A stretch of 64,000 nt of DNA from Lepidodermella squamata (GCA_047495785.1 JBLDXI010000024.1:5394001-5458000), one strand, 5' to 3'. Positions 10,358 through 19,980 are shown, numbered from the stretch's first letter. Notes: generated by a model not told the origin, from the letters alone. Program-made: numbers and translations.

Positions 10358-11413
10358 ATGGAAACTCACAGAACTCCGACTTTCATCGTAATGGTGGTGG
10401 CTTTCCTCACCGGATCAAACCTAGCTCAAAACAGTAAAATTGCCCCGGAATTGGTAAGGATCCTCCTTTCACAAGGACGTAGTTCCGCAATTCCTATATC
10501 TTATAATTTCATTTCCTAGCCGTTGCAGCCCGGTTTAATACTTACCACTTACAGCAACGCAACTCTGGCTGCAGAATTACTGCGGTCTCTTCAGCAGCTG
10601 CTAGTAGCTGGCGGGAGTAACAGCACATCGAAAGCCATCAATTACATTAACGCCTTCCTAGCCCCTTACCAACCAGCAACAGGTCGACGTCTTTCAAATA
10701 TGGAATCTGAGAAGCAGCAATCTACAACTGCTGGAATTCCTACAACCACTCAGCCCAATCCTCCAACTACAACAGCGCCACCAGCGAGAAACTTTTCGCT
10801 GAATGATGATGCTGATTTGAGTGCGATTTTGGAACCCATAGAACTGGACCCTATTGATACTGAAACAGCAGCTTCGCTTGACGAGAACGCAACGCGGAAC
10901 GGAGTTGAGTTCAGTGAGCTTTTCAATCTTAAACTCGCTGGACTACGAGTTCGCGCTAATCGGACTCGAAAATCGAGCGCGAATCGAAAATCCTTGAATG
11001 GCAGCAGTTCTTCGTTCGAAGATGACGCAATGGAATACTACGACGAAGATGCCGCGGACGAACAGGGAACGACTACAACCGCGGCGCCGTTCGAACCCTT
11101 AACGGAGCAGCCGGTTGTTGCGAAATCGACCAGATTGGTGAGTTGATATCGTTCATCTTTTCGACATTGACAATTTTCATCCGCCCAAACAGTGCATCGA
11201 ATGCTGTCCTGTGTCGTGCTTTGAACGCGGGAAAAACTGCGTGGATTGTTTCCGTGTATACGACAGCCGAATTCGGAACTGCTCAGACATCAAGGCTGGT
11301 TACAAGGTAGGAGCTAAGCTGCAAATAGATTCCATCAGTGTTTACCGTGTTTATCGTTATTACAATACCAGTTATCGGAGAATCTCGATGCGCGATCGTG
11401 CTTTAGTAGATGA
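10358..11413 (+). CDS. Small cysteine-rich secreted protein, unrecognised family (copy 2)
   Basis: Exons 10358-10453, 10520-11137, 11193-11306 and 11372-11413; 870 nt, 289 aa. It shares with copy 1 the signal peptide type, the helix LLRSLQQLLVAG, the SKAINYINAF segment, and a 114-nt exon encoding CIECCPVSCFERGKNCVDC... with identical Cys spacing. The last exon likewise carries a final SC. It differs by a long low-complexity middle: Thr/Pro-rich, then acidic, then Arg/Lys/Ser-rich (RTRKSSANRKSLNGSSSS), then an acidic EYYDEDAADE patch. The basic stretch could be proteolytically processed, which is inference. It lacks the first Cys module of copy 1. Confidence 0.8.
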
Positions 11414-11524
11414 ACTCAACTTCTAGTTCTGCTATATCTAAAAGCTTTTTGTTATTTTGTTACCGCGGGGCATATATTTCCATTTTTTATTCAGTGATAC
11501 TAAACTTGTGGCGAAAACCAGTCT

Positions 11525-11530
11525 AATAAA
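11525..11530 (+). terminator. Polyadenylation signal AATAAA
   Basis: About 110 bp past the stop of the second Cys-rich gene. Confidence 0.55.
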
Positions 11531-11729
11531 TAAAAAATAGCGCATCGTCGAAAAGCTGTTTGTTTTACTTATTTCAACTTGACAACACCGGCAACAATAC
11601 AAGACGAAGAGAAAAAAGGCGAATAAGAAAATACCGAAGAAATATATTATTAAACATCAATAATCAAATCGCAATGCGAAAAAATGTACAAACATGTGGT
11701 GACGAGATGTATGAAGTTCATCACTGCTA

Positions 11730-12722
11730 TCAATTCACTTCTTTGATTGATAGAAGCTTGCGGTACTCGGTGCATTTCACGAGCGTGCGATCAACAAGGT
11801 AGTAGCCAAATTTAGTTTGAATGCATATGGGTGTCTCATTCGGCTGCCAGATTCCACCTATAACAAGAAAGATTACATTGCAGCCGCTCACCAATCTAAA
11901 ATTTAACTCACCAGCCATGCAAGTGATTTTTTGCACGCCGCTCATCGAATAGCAAAACGAGCAGTTGTAAGATATCGTACCACCAACTGCGAATGTATTG
12001 TTGCCGAAATCCAGCGTCTTGCTTTGAATGAAAGCATTATCAGGGACGGTTGTCGGGGCGTTGCAAGTCGTTCGCTGCGTCGGAGGTGGCGAATCGTTGC
12101 GCCTGCACTTAGGAATCGGACTCGACCATTCTCCCTTGGCAGATTTCCCAGGGCCTTTACCGCATCGAACGATGGCATTGCCGACTAAATCGTAGCCGAT
12201 GTCACAGCCGAACTGGATATAGTTGCCTATCAAGTATTCGTTGCCTGTTATCGATTGATCGACGACGTAAGCGTTGCGAGGAATTTCGGGAGTCTCGCAT
12301 CGTGTCTTGCGCCACCTGCAGTATCCGATTCCGTTTGAACTCCACAAACCGCTGTAATCGCACTGCGTCTTGTCCGCCCCAACCAAGTCGTACTCGTCAG
12401 GGCACGAGACTGTTACAATAGTTCCAGATGGGAAGAGCCGCACGGTGTCCAAGGGCTGATTCTGGCACTGCATGCCGGAGTTTTGGTTCGGGATTTCGTT
12501 GTTATCCGGCGTAGTCATTGGCTGGCCAGTTGACAGCGCGAAAACCTGACCTTGGTTAACAGTGGGATTCGCGTACGAGCCCGCACTGCCGCTGCCTATC
12601 ATCGAACTTCCACGGCTGGCACCGCCGAGTTGAGCCGAGATGGGATCTGCAGTTGCGATGAGTAAAATCAGTGATGTCGCCAACATGGGTTCGAAATGGC
12701 AGAATGAGTGTGCCGCGGTCAT
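11730..12722 (-). CDS. Secreted protein with three CCP domains and conserved Cys tail
   Basis: Exons 11912-12722 and 11730-11857; 939 nt, 312 aa. The intron is only 54 bp, a multiple of three with no in-frame stop, so the unspliced message also reads through. Splicing is supported because it restores CMAGGIWQPNETPIC, a normal CCP end. The first true ATG is at 12722 (MTAAHSFC), followed by a hydrophobic segment (MLATSLILLIATA). CCP1 is the short type (FPSGTIVTVSCPDEYDLVG). CCP2 is normal. CCP3 carries the extra Cys (CSFCYSMSG) and is followed by GYYLVDRTLVKC, matching the tails of the two small CCP genes, then 13 extra residues. It is the third member of that subfamily. Confidence 0.85.
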   Translation of the reverse strand: MTAAHSFCHFEPMLATSLILLIATADPISAQLGGASRGSSMIGSGSAGSYANPTVNQGQVFALSTGQPMTTPDNNEIPNQNSGMQCQNQPLDTVRLFPSGTIVTVSCPDEYDLVGADKTQCDYSGLWSSNGIGYCRWRKTRCETPEIPRNAYVVDQSITGNEYLIGNYIQFGCDIGYDLVGNAIVRCGKGPGKSAKGEWSSPIPKCRRNDSPPPTQRTTCNAPTTVPDNAFIQSKTLDFGNNTFAVGGTISYNCSFCYSMSGVQKITCMAGELNFRLVSGCNVIFLVIGGIWQPNETPICIQTKFGYYLVDRTLVKCTEYRKLLSIKEVN

Positions 12723-12734
12723 TTTTTCGGGCAA

Positions 12735-13889
12735 TATTGCGCTTTGCGGTCAGAGTGGACACGGGCGACACAACACACCGAGTGCAACAGACAATTAGCG
12801 ACAAGGAGAAATGTTTTGCTTCGGCGAATTTAGAGAGTTTAATTGACGGCGGCGTATCGCAGTTGAAGATGCGCGCGTGTTTGCTCACACCTATAGCCCA
12901 TCTTAGGGCTCGGTGATCGCACTTGGCCACACGCAGACGCAGTGTCACTCGCATTTATTTGGCGGCACGTTTTACCCGCCTTCTGGCAAAAAATGCTGCG
13001 AACTTGTAGGTTAAATGCGCGTTTCGTTAAACAACGGTTTGCTATCTATTTACTCGACTCGCAAATAAGAAAAATTTATGTCTAACGAAAAGCTGCGGTT
13101 TCACAGTTTCGTATCTGCTTTTTAGCTTCACCGTTGAGTCATACAACGCGCAGTTCTGTCGTCGCGAAGCTCGCTACTGCAAAGCTAGTTGTACTCTCAA
13201 GTGGAATGGCGCCGCCAGTTTGGTGGGCCAAATAACCAAATTTCAGAAATTTTCTCATAATGATCAATAAGCCAATACATAAAAAACCAATAAATTTCTA
13301 AAACAACTCTGTGATTTTGAACGCTCGAATAACCGAAATGGGGCTTGAAAGCTTCCACGGCGAACCGCTAAATTCCGGGAAAAGATAGAAGTAAAATACA
13401 GATAATAATTTTGCACCCCAAAACGCTGTCATTTACCCAACTTCGAGGATTTCAGCTATTGTCTCCACATGTAGAACCTACTTCATGATAGCATCCCCAT
13501 AGCATCCCAATTTTCCAGTAAGATTTTTCAAGCTGAAGCCTGAAGTCGCAACAAAAACACCAAGTTGATTCGATGTCATTTATTGGAAAAACCCGATGCT
13601 GGGTTTGAAGTTACAAAAAAATCAGTCTTTGAGTCTGGCTAGACGACAAATACGAAAAACAAATGACAATCACAAATGATGATATTCGATAGCATAAAAA
13701 ACAAATGATAGAAGTATTCTGAAATTCGCATAGGCAGTTGCATTCCTGACAAATGTATGAGAATCATTGGAGCAAATTCACAGCGGAGTAGTCAAGTTTT
13801 GCTATTTTTGAAATAAAAACAAAATGTAGAAGTAAAAAATTCAGGCATAGTTGGTGCTATCAAGGACTAGACAAATAAACAAGACACAG
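12735..13889. other. Intergenic stretch, no gene seen
   Basis: About 1.15 kb without a convincing open frame, RNA gene or repeat structure. It is AT-rich from about 13,200 on. Confidence 0.4.
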
Positions 13890-14356
13890 TCAATTAGAAA
13901 ACAAATGAATATCGTTGTCAGTTTCTTCAACGGCACTCGAAGAGGAAGCGGGCAGTTGAACTTCCGTTTCCATGTCTTTCAGCCTGGCGGCGATTTTCCA
14001 CCGCGGGAACGTCAACCAGTTGCCGAAGTTCAGGAACGGCTGGTACCACGTGCCGTTGGATGTTTCATTCGCTGATCTCGTGGTCATTTGCTGATAAACA
14101 GGATTCGCCCGGCAGAATTCAGTGAAACATTCATCGGCGTCTTTTGACCGACCAATCAGATCGAGCAGTGTGCATTTGTGAGATATCGCTATCCAAGAAT
14201 CCGTGCATATCGATAGCGATTTGTCAACGTCTGAAAGCGCGGATTCGTTGTCACCAAGCCAACTTTTGCATAGACCGAGATGTAGCCACACTTTTGCGTC
14301 TTGCGGATTCAACTCACTGGCTTTTGAGTATAACAGAAGTGCTTCCTTATAGTTAC
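13890..14356 (-). CDS. Last exon of a TPR-repeat protein
   Basis: An acceptor (AG at 14357-14358) opens an exon that begins in phase with GNYKEALLLYSKASELNPQD, then AKVWLHLGLCKSWLGDNESALSD: one complete TPR plus part of the next. It ends at a stop near 13890 after about 154 residues, with a Ser-rich acidic tail. I could not find the upstream exons: nothing TPR-like appears on the minus strand up to 16 kb. Either a long intron separates them, or this is a detached fragment. TPRs mediate protein-protein contacts; the specific protein cannot be named. Confidence 0.6.
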
Positions 14357-15085
14357 CTAAAACAGGAAATTATGTCATGGATTATTGAAAATCGTATGCG
14401 TTCCGGCTTCAAGCTAACCATTATGAAATTTATCAGCTGCTTGGGACTTTATGCTATCTGCGTCATTTTCAGCCATTCCATTAATTTCTAAACAAATTAT
14501 TAAACTAAAATAATTAAAGCTGCATTTCTCAAGAGCATCATAAATTCACTGGACAGAAGCACAATGCATGGAATGACAAGTATGTACTGTATTACGCTGT
14601 ATCTTAAAAGGTAATATAGGTTAGTAGTAACTGGTAGAATCCTTAATCCCATGACTACTCTCCCAATAATTAACCGTGACACATAACAATGGTTTATATG
14701 AGAATGAGGCATACGCCATGAGCACGTACTGCATTTTTCAGATGTCAAATAAATAGGAGATTTGCGAAAATAACAATAGCAAGCCATTGAGAAAGCAATA
14801 AGCTGAAATTTAGGTTGGCATCATTTCTTGATGTTTATCAAGCGTCTATTATAACTCTTTATAATCTTTATAAGGCATAAGAAGAGGCGGCTTCTAATCT
14901 CCGAGAAACGGCGAAAAATGCACATTTGCCCTGACCCAACAGCTTTTCCAAATGAGCCTCCAGCTTCCAGTACTAAACAATAATACCTCTGCGCTCTTTG
15001 GAGTTTTGTTTTATGGAGAATGTAATGAAATTTAGGCACTCCAGAGTACTCCAGACTCCAGATAATTCGCTTGAAAGCCTTGATA
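14357..15085. other. Intronic or intergenic stretch, no gene seen
   Basis: Upstream of the TPR exon. No further TPR exon or RNA gene recognised. Confidence 0.35.
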
Positions 15086-15093
15086 TCAGTTAT

Positions 15094-15375
15094 CAGTGAC
15101 GGCGCCAAGGGGGGGGGGCAAGTGGGGCGGCGCCCCCTGGCGAAGAGTCTTGCCCCCTAAACAAATTGGCCAGTGAACCCGATTTAAGGCATTTCCAGGC
15201 TATTTCTGACAAAAAATACTCAGAAATAGCGTTAGCTAAAGCTCGCTTCGCTCGCATGGAGGTTGTTGTATGATATTTCTGCAACAGCAGCTTTTTTAAA
15301 TATCCCAAACCATATGTCCATTAGTAGTGCGCCCCTGCTTGCCCTCCTGGCTCTACTACCCTGGCGCCGTCCCTG
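15094..15375. mobile_element. Non-autonomous hAT-type DNA transposon (MITE)
   Basis: 282 bp with terminal inverted repeats CAGTGACGGCGCCA (left) and CAGGGACGGCGCCA (right, reverse complement), followed by G-rich subterminal stretches with GGCAAG on both sides. It is flanked by a perfect 8-bp direct repeat TCAGTTAT (15086-15093 and 15376-15383). An 8-bp target duplication and CAG-starting ends are hallmarks of hAT elements. There is no transposase inside, so it is non-autonomous. Confidence 0.85.
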
Positions 15376-15383
15376 TCAGTTAT

Positions 15384-16387
15384 CCATTGCGCATTGCGGT
15401 TTGTCTCCGCAAGAGGTGGCTGCTACGGACGCCGCTGACCCTTGTGAACTCATTATTGTCATTTGCGATTTCAATAATTATTGACAAAAAAATAACAAAA
15501 ATATCAGAAAATGCCTTTGTGGTAAAAGTATATTGCCAGCCAACAGATTATACTGAATTTTCCGGAAATGTAATAAAATGTATACCACGCCAGCTTGGCA
15601 TCGATCCAATCCTTTTTTTCGCAGTCCAGTCCAGCGCGACCGATGCGTACACCTGGTATGGTCTATGGGCTGACGGCTGACGAGTGCACGCACGCATGGC
15701 CACACCTCACTGGGCATGATTTTTTAGTGCTTTTATTTTTTTGGCGGCGGCGGTGGAGCGCATTGCTTTTTCTAGCGTTAATTTTGTTGCTGCGCTCGGA
15801 ATACTCCAAGAGCCTCATAATATTTTGCTCATCCGCCTGCGGTCTGTGAAAAAGTTTCTATACACTATTGGTGTGGCCTATAGTTAATATTCTTAAGGCG
15901 GTTTGTGGAGCATTGAGCCTAACCTATGATTAAGCGTCCGGAGATCATGGTTGCGCATCTGAGGACGTCATTTACTATTTTCATAGCTGTATAGTATTCA
16001 AATGTGCCTATTGCCTATGGCTTATAGCCTATAGATTCGCAATATTCACAATATTTGCAATATAACAATGTTTAAGCCTCATAAAATAGAGATCAACGAT
16101 TACTCTACTTAGACGTCGGTCACACTGAAATGTCCACCGTTCTACCTTGCCGCTTGCAGTACTGGGTTTGGGATTTCGAATCTAGTAACACTGCGTAAAC
16201 TATTTGTCTGAGACAACGTTTTAATGGGTCACATCCAGTATCTAAGATCTGGGATCTCAGGTACTTATCCTGAACCCAAGTTGCACTGAAATGGTTTTAG
16301 ATTCTTGAGTTATTATTTTGTTGGCATTTTTCATCCACCTATACATCTTTATCTAGGCTAGCTGTTAGATAATTTATTTTCACCATT
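15384..16387. other. Intergenic stretch upstream of galactokinase
   Basis: About 1 kb with no coding similarity. It must include the galactokinase promoter. Confidence 0.4.
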
Positions 16388-17674
16388 ATGCACACTGCAG
16401 CTGAGTTGACAAATCGCGCTACTTCTGCTTTCAAAAAGCAGTTTGGAGCAGAGCCAGCAAGTGCCGCTTTCGCTCCAGGCCGCGTTAACGTTATCGGCGA
16501 GCATACAGATTACAACAATGGCTTTGTAATGCCAATTGCTCTGGAACTCGGCACCGTCGCAGCTGGTCGAATTGAAAAGACACCTTTAAGCGCTGACTCG
16601 ACAGCTGACGAATTGACGATCCACTTAGCAACTGCCACGGAAACTGCTGCTCATGGCAATGAATCTCTTTCGCTGAAACTTGAATACAAGCACCAAGCCC
16701 TGAGCCCGGGCCAGTGGTCGCCGCCACTTCAACCGGTCAGCTCACCAAAGTGGGCGAATTACATCCTGGGATCGATCGCCTGCTACTCGGAAGACCTGAT
16801 GCAGTTGTGTGATTCGAAGAACACGCGCATTTCCATCGAAATTCTAGTCGATAGCTCGGTGCCACTCGGCGCCGGCCTCTCAAGCTCGGCAGCTGTTGAA
16901 GTCGCGACTTACTACTTGATGCACGCGCTGCTCGAGAAACCAGGCGTTAATCCGCCGGTCGAAAAAGCCGCACTCGCCTGCCAGCAGGTTGAGCACAAAT
17001 TCGCCGGAGTGCCATGCGGCATCATGGACCAAATGGTGTCGTCGGGCGGTCGGCAAAACGCTGCTATGCTGATCGACTGCCGCGATCTGACTTTCAAGCA
17101 CGTTCCCCTACCGTCTTCGAGCGATGCGGTGTTCGTCATAGCCGACACTGGAGTTCGGCACAGCCTAGCGACGTCTGAATACGCAGTCAGGCGTAAGCAG
17201 TGCGAGGAGGCGTCGAAGCGACTGAACGTGTCATCGCTGCGAGAAGTCGCGACTTGGGATGACAAACTGGACACCTCGAGTGTGGAAATGAGGCGAGCTC
17301 GGCACGTGATCACCGAAGACGAGCGTTGCTCGAAAGCGGCCGAGCTGATGGCCAACCCCGGCGTCGAGTCGCTGAAGCAACTCGGCAAGCTGATGACGGC
17401 GTCGCACGTGTCGTTGCGCGACGACTACGAAGTGTCGTGCAAGGAGCTGGATCACCTGGTGGAGACGGCGCTGCAAATCGACGGCGTCTACGGCAGCCGC
17501 ATGACCGGCGGCGGGTTCGGCGGGTCGACGGTGACGCTGGCGAGTCCGAGCTGCGTCGACCGCCTCGTCGCCGAGTTGGCGAAGCAGGGCGCTGTTCGCA
17601 CGCTGGTGGTGTCGGCGGCTGACGGCGCTCGAGTTCTGTTCAGCAAGCATAGTTCTGCTAGCCAGACTGCGTGA
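16388..17674 (+). CDS. GALK1: Galactokinase, intronless
   Basis: A single 428-codon frame. Galactokinase phosphorylates galactose with ATP to galactose 1-phosphate, the first step of the Leloir pathway, in the cytosol. All three GHMP/galactokinase motifs are present: GRVNVIGEHTDYNNG (residues 31-45, Arg32), PLGAGLSSSAA (159-169) for the ATP phosphate loop, and RMTGGGFGGS (371-380). The catalytic Asp is in CGIMDQ (Asp214). Overall it is closer to GALK1 than to GALK2, with RHSLATSEYAVRRKQCEE and LRDDYEVSCKELD typical of GALK1. Vertebrate GALK1 has several introns, and most neighbours here have introns. So intron loss or an expressed retrocopy is possible, but there is no clear poly(A) tract next to the stop. 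GC content rises strongly towards the 3' end. It looks functional. Confidence 0.95.
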   Translation: MHTAAELTNRATSAFKKQFGAEPASAAFAPGRVNVIGEHTDYNNGFVMPIALELGTVAAGRIEKTPLSADSTADELTIHLATATETAAHGNESLSLKLEYKHQALSPGQWSPPLQPVSSPKWANYILGSIACYSEDLMQLCDSKNTRISIEILVDSSVPLGAGLSSSAAVEVATYYLMHALLEKPGVNPPVEKAALACQQVEHKFAGVPCGIMDQMVSSGGRQNAAMLIDCRDLTFKHVPLPSSSDAVFVIADTGVRHSLATSEYAVRRKQCEEASKRLNVSSLREVATWDDKLDTSSVEMRRARHVITEDERCSKAAELMANPGVESLKQLGKLMTASHVSLRDDYEVSCKELDHLVETALQIDGVYGSRMTGGGFGGSTVTLASPSCVDRLVAELAKQGAVRTLVVSAADGARVLFSKHSSASQTA

Positions 17675-18617
17675 TTTCACGCGGGGCACGGGTGGGAATC
17701 TCTGCTTCCTCTTGGTTACTTTTCCCTTTTACTAGCAATCTCAGTTGTGCCAATTTCTGAGATGATGCACAATCATTATAGCGAAACTGTATTTGCCTCT
17801 TCTTTATAATTAAAGTGAGAAGATCTGCGTGTGATGTCAGCCGGTTGAAACCATATTATTGTGTACTTATCTATTTTTCTAACAGTTTGCGGCGCGGCTG
17901 GTTTGTAGCTTCCTTTCAACGTGCATAATCATGATTATTTGATGACATGCAAATGAGATTCACTTACTCCTGGTTATTTTCTGGTTAACTTATTTTCAGT
18001 AGATGAAGCTTACTTAGTGATGTATTTATTTTCGTGAACTCCAACTAACAACTCGGTTAATTTCAGCATTCCTCCATTTATTGAGATGTATGTTGTAACT
18101 GCAAATACGTGCAATAAAGTTTTCTCAGCAATTATTGAGTGCGTTTTCATCACTATTTCGTGCAATACATACTAAGGTGTTTTGAACATGTCCTGAACAA
18201 CGCTGCGGAGGCTGTTCGTCCTGGAATTACGTTACTCAATGTGTTACAGTTGCTACTTCAATTTCGGCTTCGAAACAAAACTGCAGAATTTACGGAGCTT
18301 GCCTAGACTTTCATATCGCAGAAAAATTCGAGAGCTTAACTGAAAAATGATATGCCGACAACTTGGCATTGTTTACACAGCTGCACTATCTATGAAAAAC
18401 CGCCGAAATGTCCTGCGAGCGAAGTGTGACCGGCGCACTGATGTAAATGATGCCCAGCAAGAAAACCGAAGCTGCGAGTACCTACCTCAGTTATAAACTT
18501 CATACAGCAGTTCGAAACCGTCTGCGCTTAGTAAGCAGGACATTTTCGCATATAAAACCGCAGCTTCGCCAGCTGCCACCTAGTTTTTGAACAGCGTGGA
18601 AGGACTAAAAATGTTTG
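17675..18617. other. Galactokinase 3' flank
   Basis: 3' UTR and intergenic DNA before the tRNA cluster; AATAAA at 18113-18118. No other gene seen. Confidence 0.4.
18113..18118 (+). terminator. Polyadenylation signal AATAAA for galactokinase
   Basis: Lies 440 bp past the stop; the best match downstream of the gene. Confidence 0.4.
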
Positions 18618-18689
18618 TTCCCTGACCGGGAATCGAACCCGGGCCGCCGCGGTGAAAGCGCGGAATCCTAACCACTAGACCATCAGGGA
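18618..18689 (-). tRNA. tRNA-Glu (TTC), cluster 1
   Basis: Acceptor stem TCCCTGA/TCAGGGA, D-arm GGTCTAGTGGTTAGG, anticodon loop CTTTCAC and T-arm GGGTTCGATTCCC are all intact. First of ten loci shared with cluster 2. Confidence 0.93.
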
Positions 18690-18780
18690 GGTGCAAAATC
18701 CCTGTTGTATGCGTAAACTGTGAAGAACTCAAATTATCAACGTCATCGCCCCTTCAGCAACTCTGTGCAAAAAATAGAAT

Positions 18781-18852
18781 GGGCCCGTTCGGGAATTGAA
18801 CCCGAGACCTCTCGCACCCGAAGCGAGAATCATACCCCTAGACCAACGGGCC
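18781..18852 (-). tRNA. tRNA-Pro (CGG), cluster 1
   Basis: Acceptor GGCCCGT/ACGGGCC, anticodon loop TTCGGGT, T-arm GGGTTCAATTCCC. It is identical to the cluster 2 copy at 60443 over the whole gene as far as I can compare. Confidence 0.93.
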
Positions 18853-18931
18853 AGCCTGACTTTGCCAACTGGCAACTGGCAACCAAAGACTTTATTAGAA
18901 CGTCTCCAGCGTTTATGCAAAACATGCGATA

Positions 18932-19004
18932 CGCCGAGACCCGGGATCGAACCAGGGACCTTTAGATCTTCAGTCTAACGCTCTCCCAACTGAGCTATCT
19001 CGGC
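18932..19004 (-). tRNA. tRNA-Phe (GAA), cluster 1
   Basis: Acceptor GCCGAGA/TCTCGGC, anticodon loop CTGAAGA, T-arm TGGTTCGATCCC. The base after the acceptor stem (discriminator) is G, whereas A73 is expected for eukaryotic tRNA-Phe. Confidence 0.92.
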
Positions 19005-19101
19005 TGTTATTTACAGCAGTGCTAAGGTCGAAGCGTAACTTGTAGCTTAGCTAGGGAGCTCAATGCAGGCTGCTATGACTTTGGCAGCAAATAAAAAATT
19101 G

Positions 19102-19169
19102 CGCTCCTGGGTGGGCTCGAACCACCAACCTTAACAGCCGAACGCGCTAACCAATTGCGCCACAGAAGC
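19102..19169 (-). pseudogene. Broken tRNA-Asn (GTT), cluster 1
   Basis: Matches the intact tRNA-Asn at 60736-60809 except that six bases (CCGAAA) just after the anticodon are missing, which removes the 3' half of the anticodon stem. The anticodon GTT is still present, but the cloverleaf cannot form. Confidence 0.85.
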
Positions 19170-19352
19170 TGGCTAATCGCAGACTCGGCATCACCACTAA
19201 GCAATATGTAGCTTTTAACGCGAGCGTTGCCATGATCACGTTGTTGTCGTTACAGTTTGGCTGTAGCCGAGGTTAGATCGGCCTTCGCATAGAATATAAA
19301 CAGAGCTGAACTGTCCTTCATCAATGATCCTCAGCCGCTTTAGCTCTGCCAA

Positions 19353-19438
19353 CCCGCGATAGCTCAGCTGGTAGAGCGGAGGACTGTAGATGCAACGCAG
19401 CTATCCTTAGGTCGGTGGTTCAAGTCCGCCTCGCGGGA
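19353..19438 (+). tRNA. tRNA-Tyr (GTA) with 13-nt intron, cluster 1
   Basis: Acceptor CCCGCGA/TCGCGGG, anticodon region ACTGTAG followed by a 13-nt intron (ATGCAACGCAGCT) at the canonical position after base 37, then ATCCTTAGG. T-arm GGTTCAAGTCC. The cluster 2 copy is the same, including the intron. Confidence 0.93.
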
Positions 19439-19515
19439 TTGCATGGTTTTTCACTTTCGTTGGGTAGCAGCTTTTCATTCGTTCGTCAGTAAAAATGCGC
19501 TGATAGATGTGCAAA

Positions 19516-19587
19516 GGCCCGTTGGTCTTGGGGTATGATTCTCGCTTTGGGTGCGAGAGGTCTCGGGTTCAAATCCCGGACGGGCCC
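19516..19587 (+). tRNA. tRNA-Pro (TGG), cluster 1
   Basis: Acceptor GGCCCGT/ACGGGCC, anticodon loop TTTGGGT, T-arm GGGTTCAAATCCC. Followed by a short T-run typical of a Pol III terminator. Confidence 0.93.
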
Positions 19588-19671
19588 AAGCTTTTTGAGC
19601 TAATAGCTGAAGCGGCAGCATTACAAAAGGTGTTTGCCATAACCTTGAGCGCATGTAATGTTATCACAGCG

Positions 19672-19742
19672 GCATCGGTGGTTCAGTGGTAGAATTCTCG
19701 CCTGCCACGCGGGAGGCCCGGGTTCGATTCCCGGCCGATGCA
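19672..19742 (+). tRNA. tRNA-Gly (GCC), cluster 1
   Basis: Acceptor GCATCGG/CCGATGC, D-arm GTTCAGTGGTAGAAT, anticodon loop CTGCCAC, T-arm GGGTTCGATTCCC. A T6 run follows. Confidence 0.94.
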
Positions 19743-19838
19743 AGCGACCCTGTTTTTTCATATCAGCTTCGATGTGCATCAGGCAAATTATGAGCGCAGC
19801 AAAATCAAAAGCACTGACAATTCAAGACGCTTCAGTCA

Positions 19839-19910
19839 TCCTTGGTAGTATAGTGGTTAGTATCCCCGCCTGTCACGCGGGAGACCAGGGTTCGATTCCC
19901 TGCCAAGGAG
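19839..19910 (+). tRNA. tRNA-Asp (GTC), cluster 1
   Basis: Acceptor TCCTTGG/CCAAGGA, anticodon loop CTGTCAC, T-arm GGGTTCGATTCCC. Followed by a T-run. Confidence 0.94.
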
Positions 19911-19980
19911 TCAGCTTTTTTAGTTGCGGCGCATAGGTTTCGAGCCAATTTTTTGAGAAAATTGCTAAAAAGTTGATTGC

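Noticed and set aside
11731-11911. Reading the CCP gene at 11730 as a single exon
   Set aside because: The frame is open through the 54-bp segment, but that would insert 18 residues between the Gly and Trp of a CCP. GT-AG ends and domain continuity favour an intron.
15263-15849. Plus-strand open frames around 15.3-15.8 kb
   Set aside because: They overlap the hAT MITE and AT-rich flank and have no coding signature.
17231-17689. Open frames antisense to galactokinase
   Set aside because: Created by the GC-rich third positions of the galactokinase gene; no similarity and no signals.
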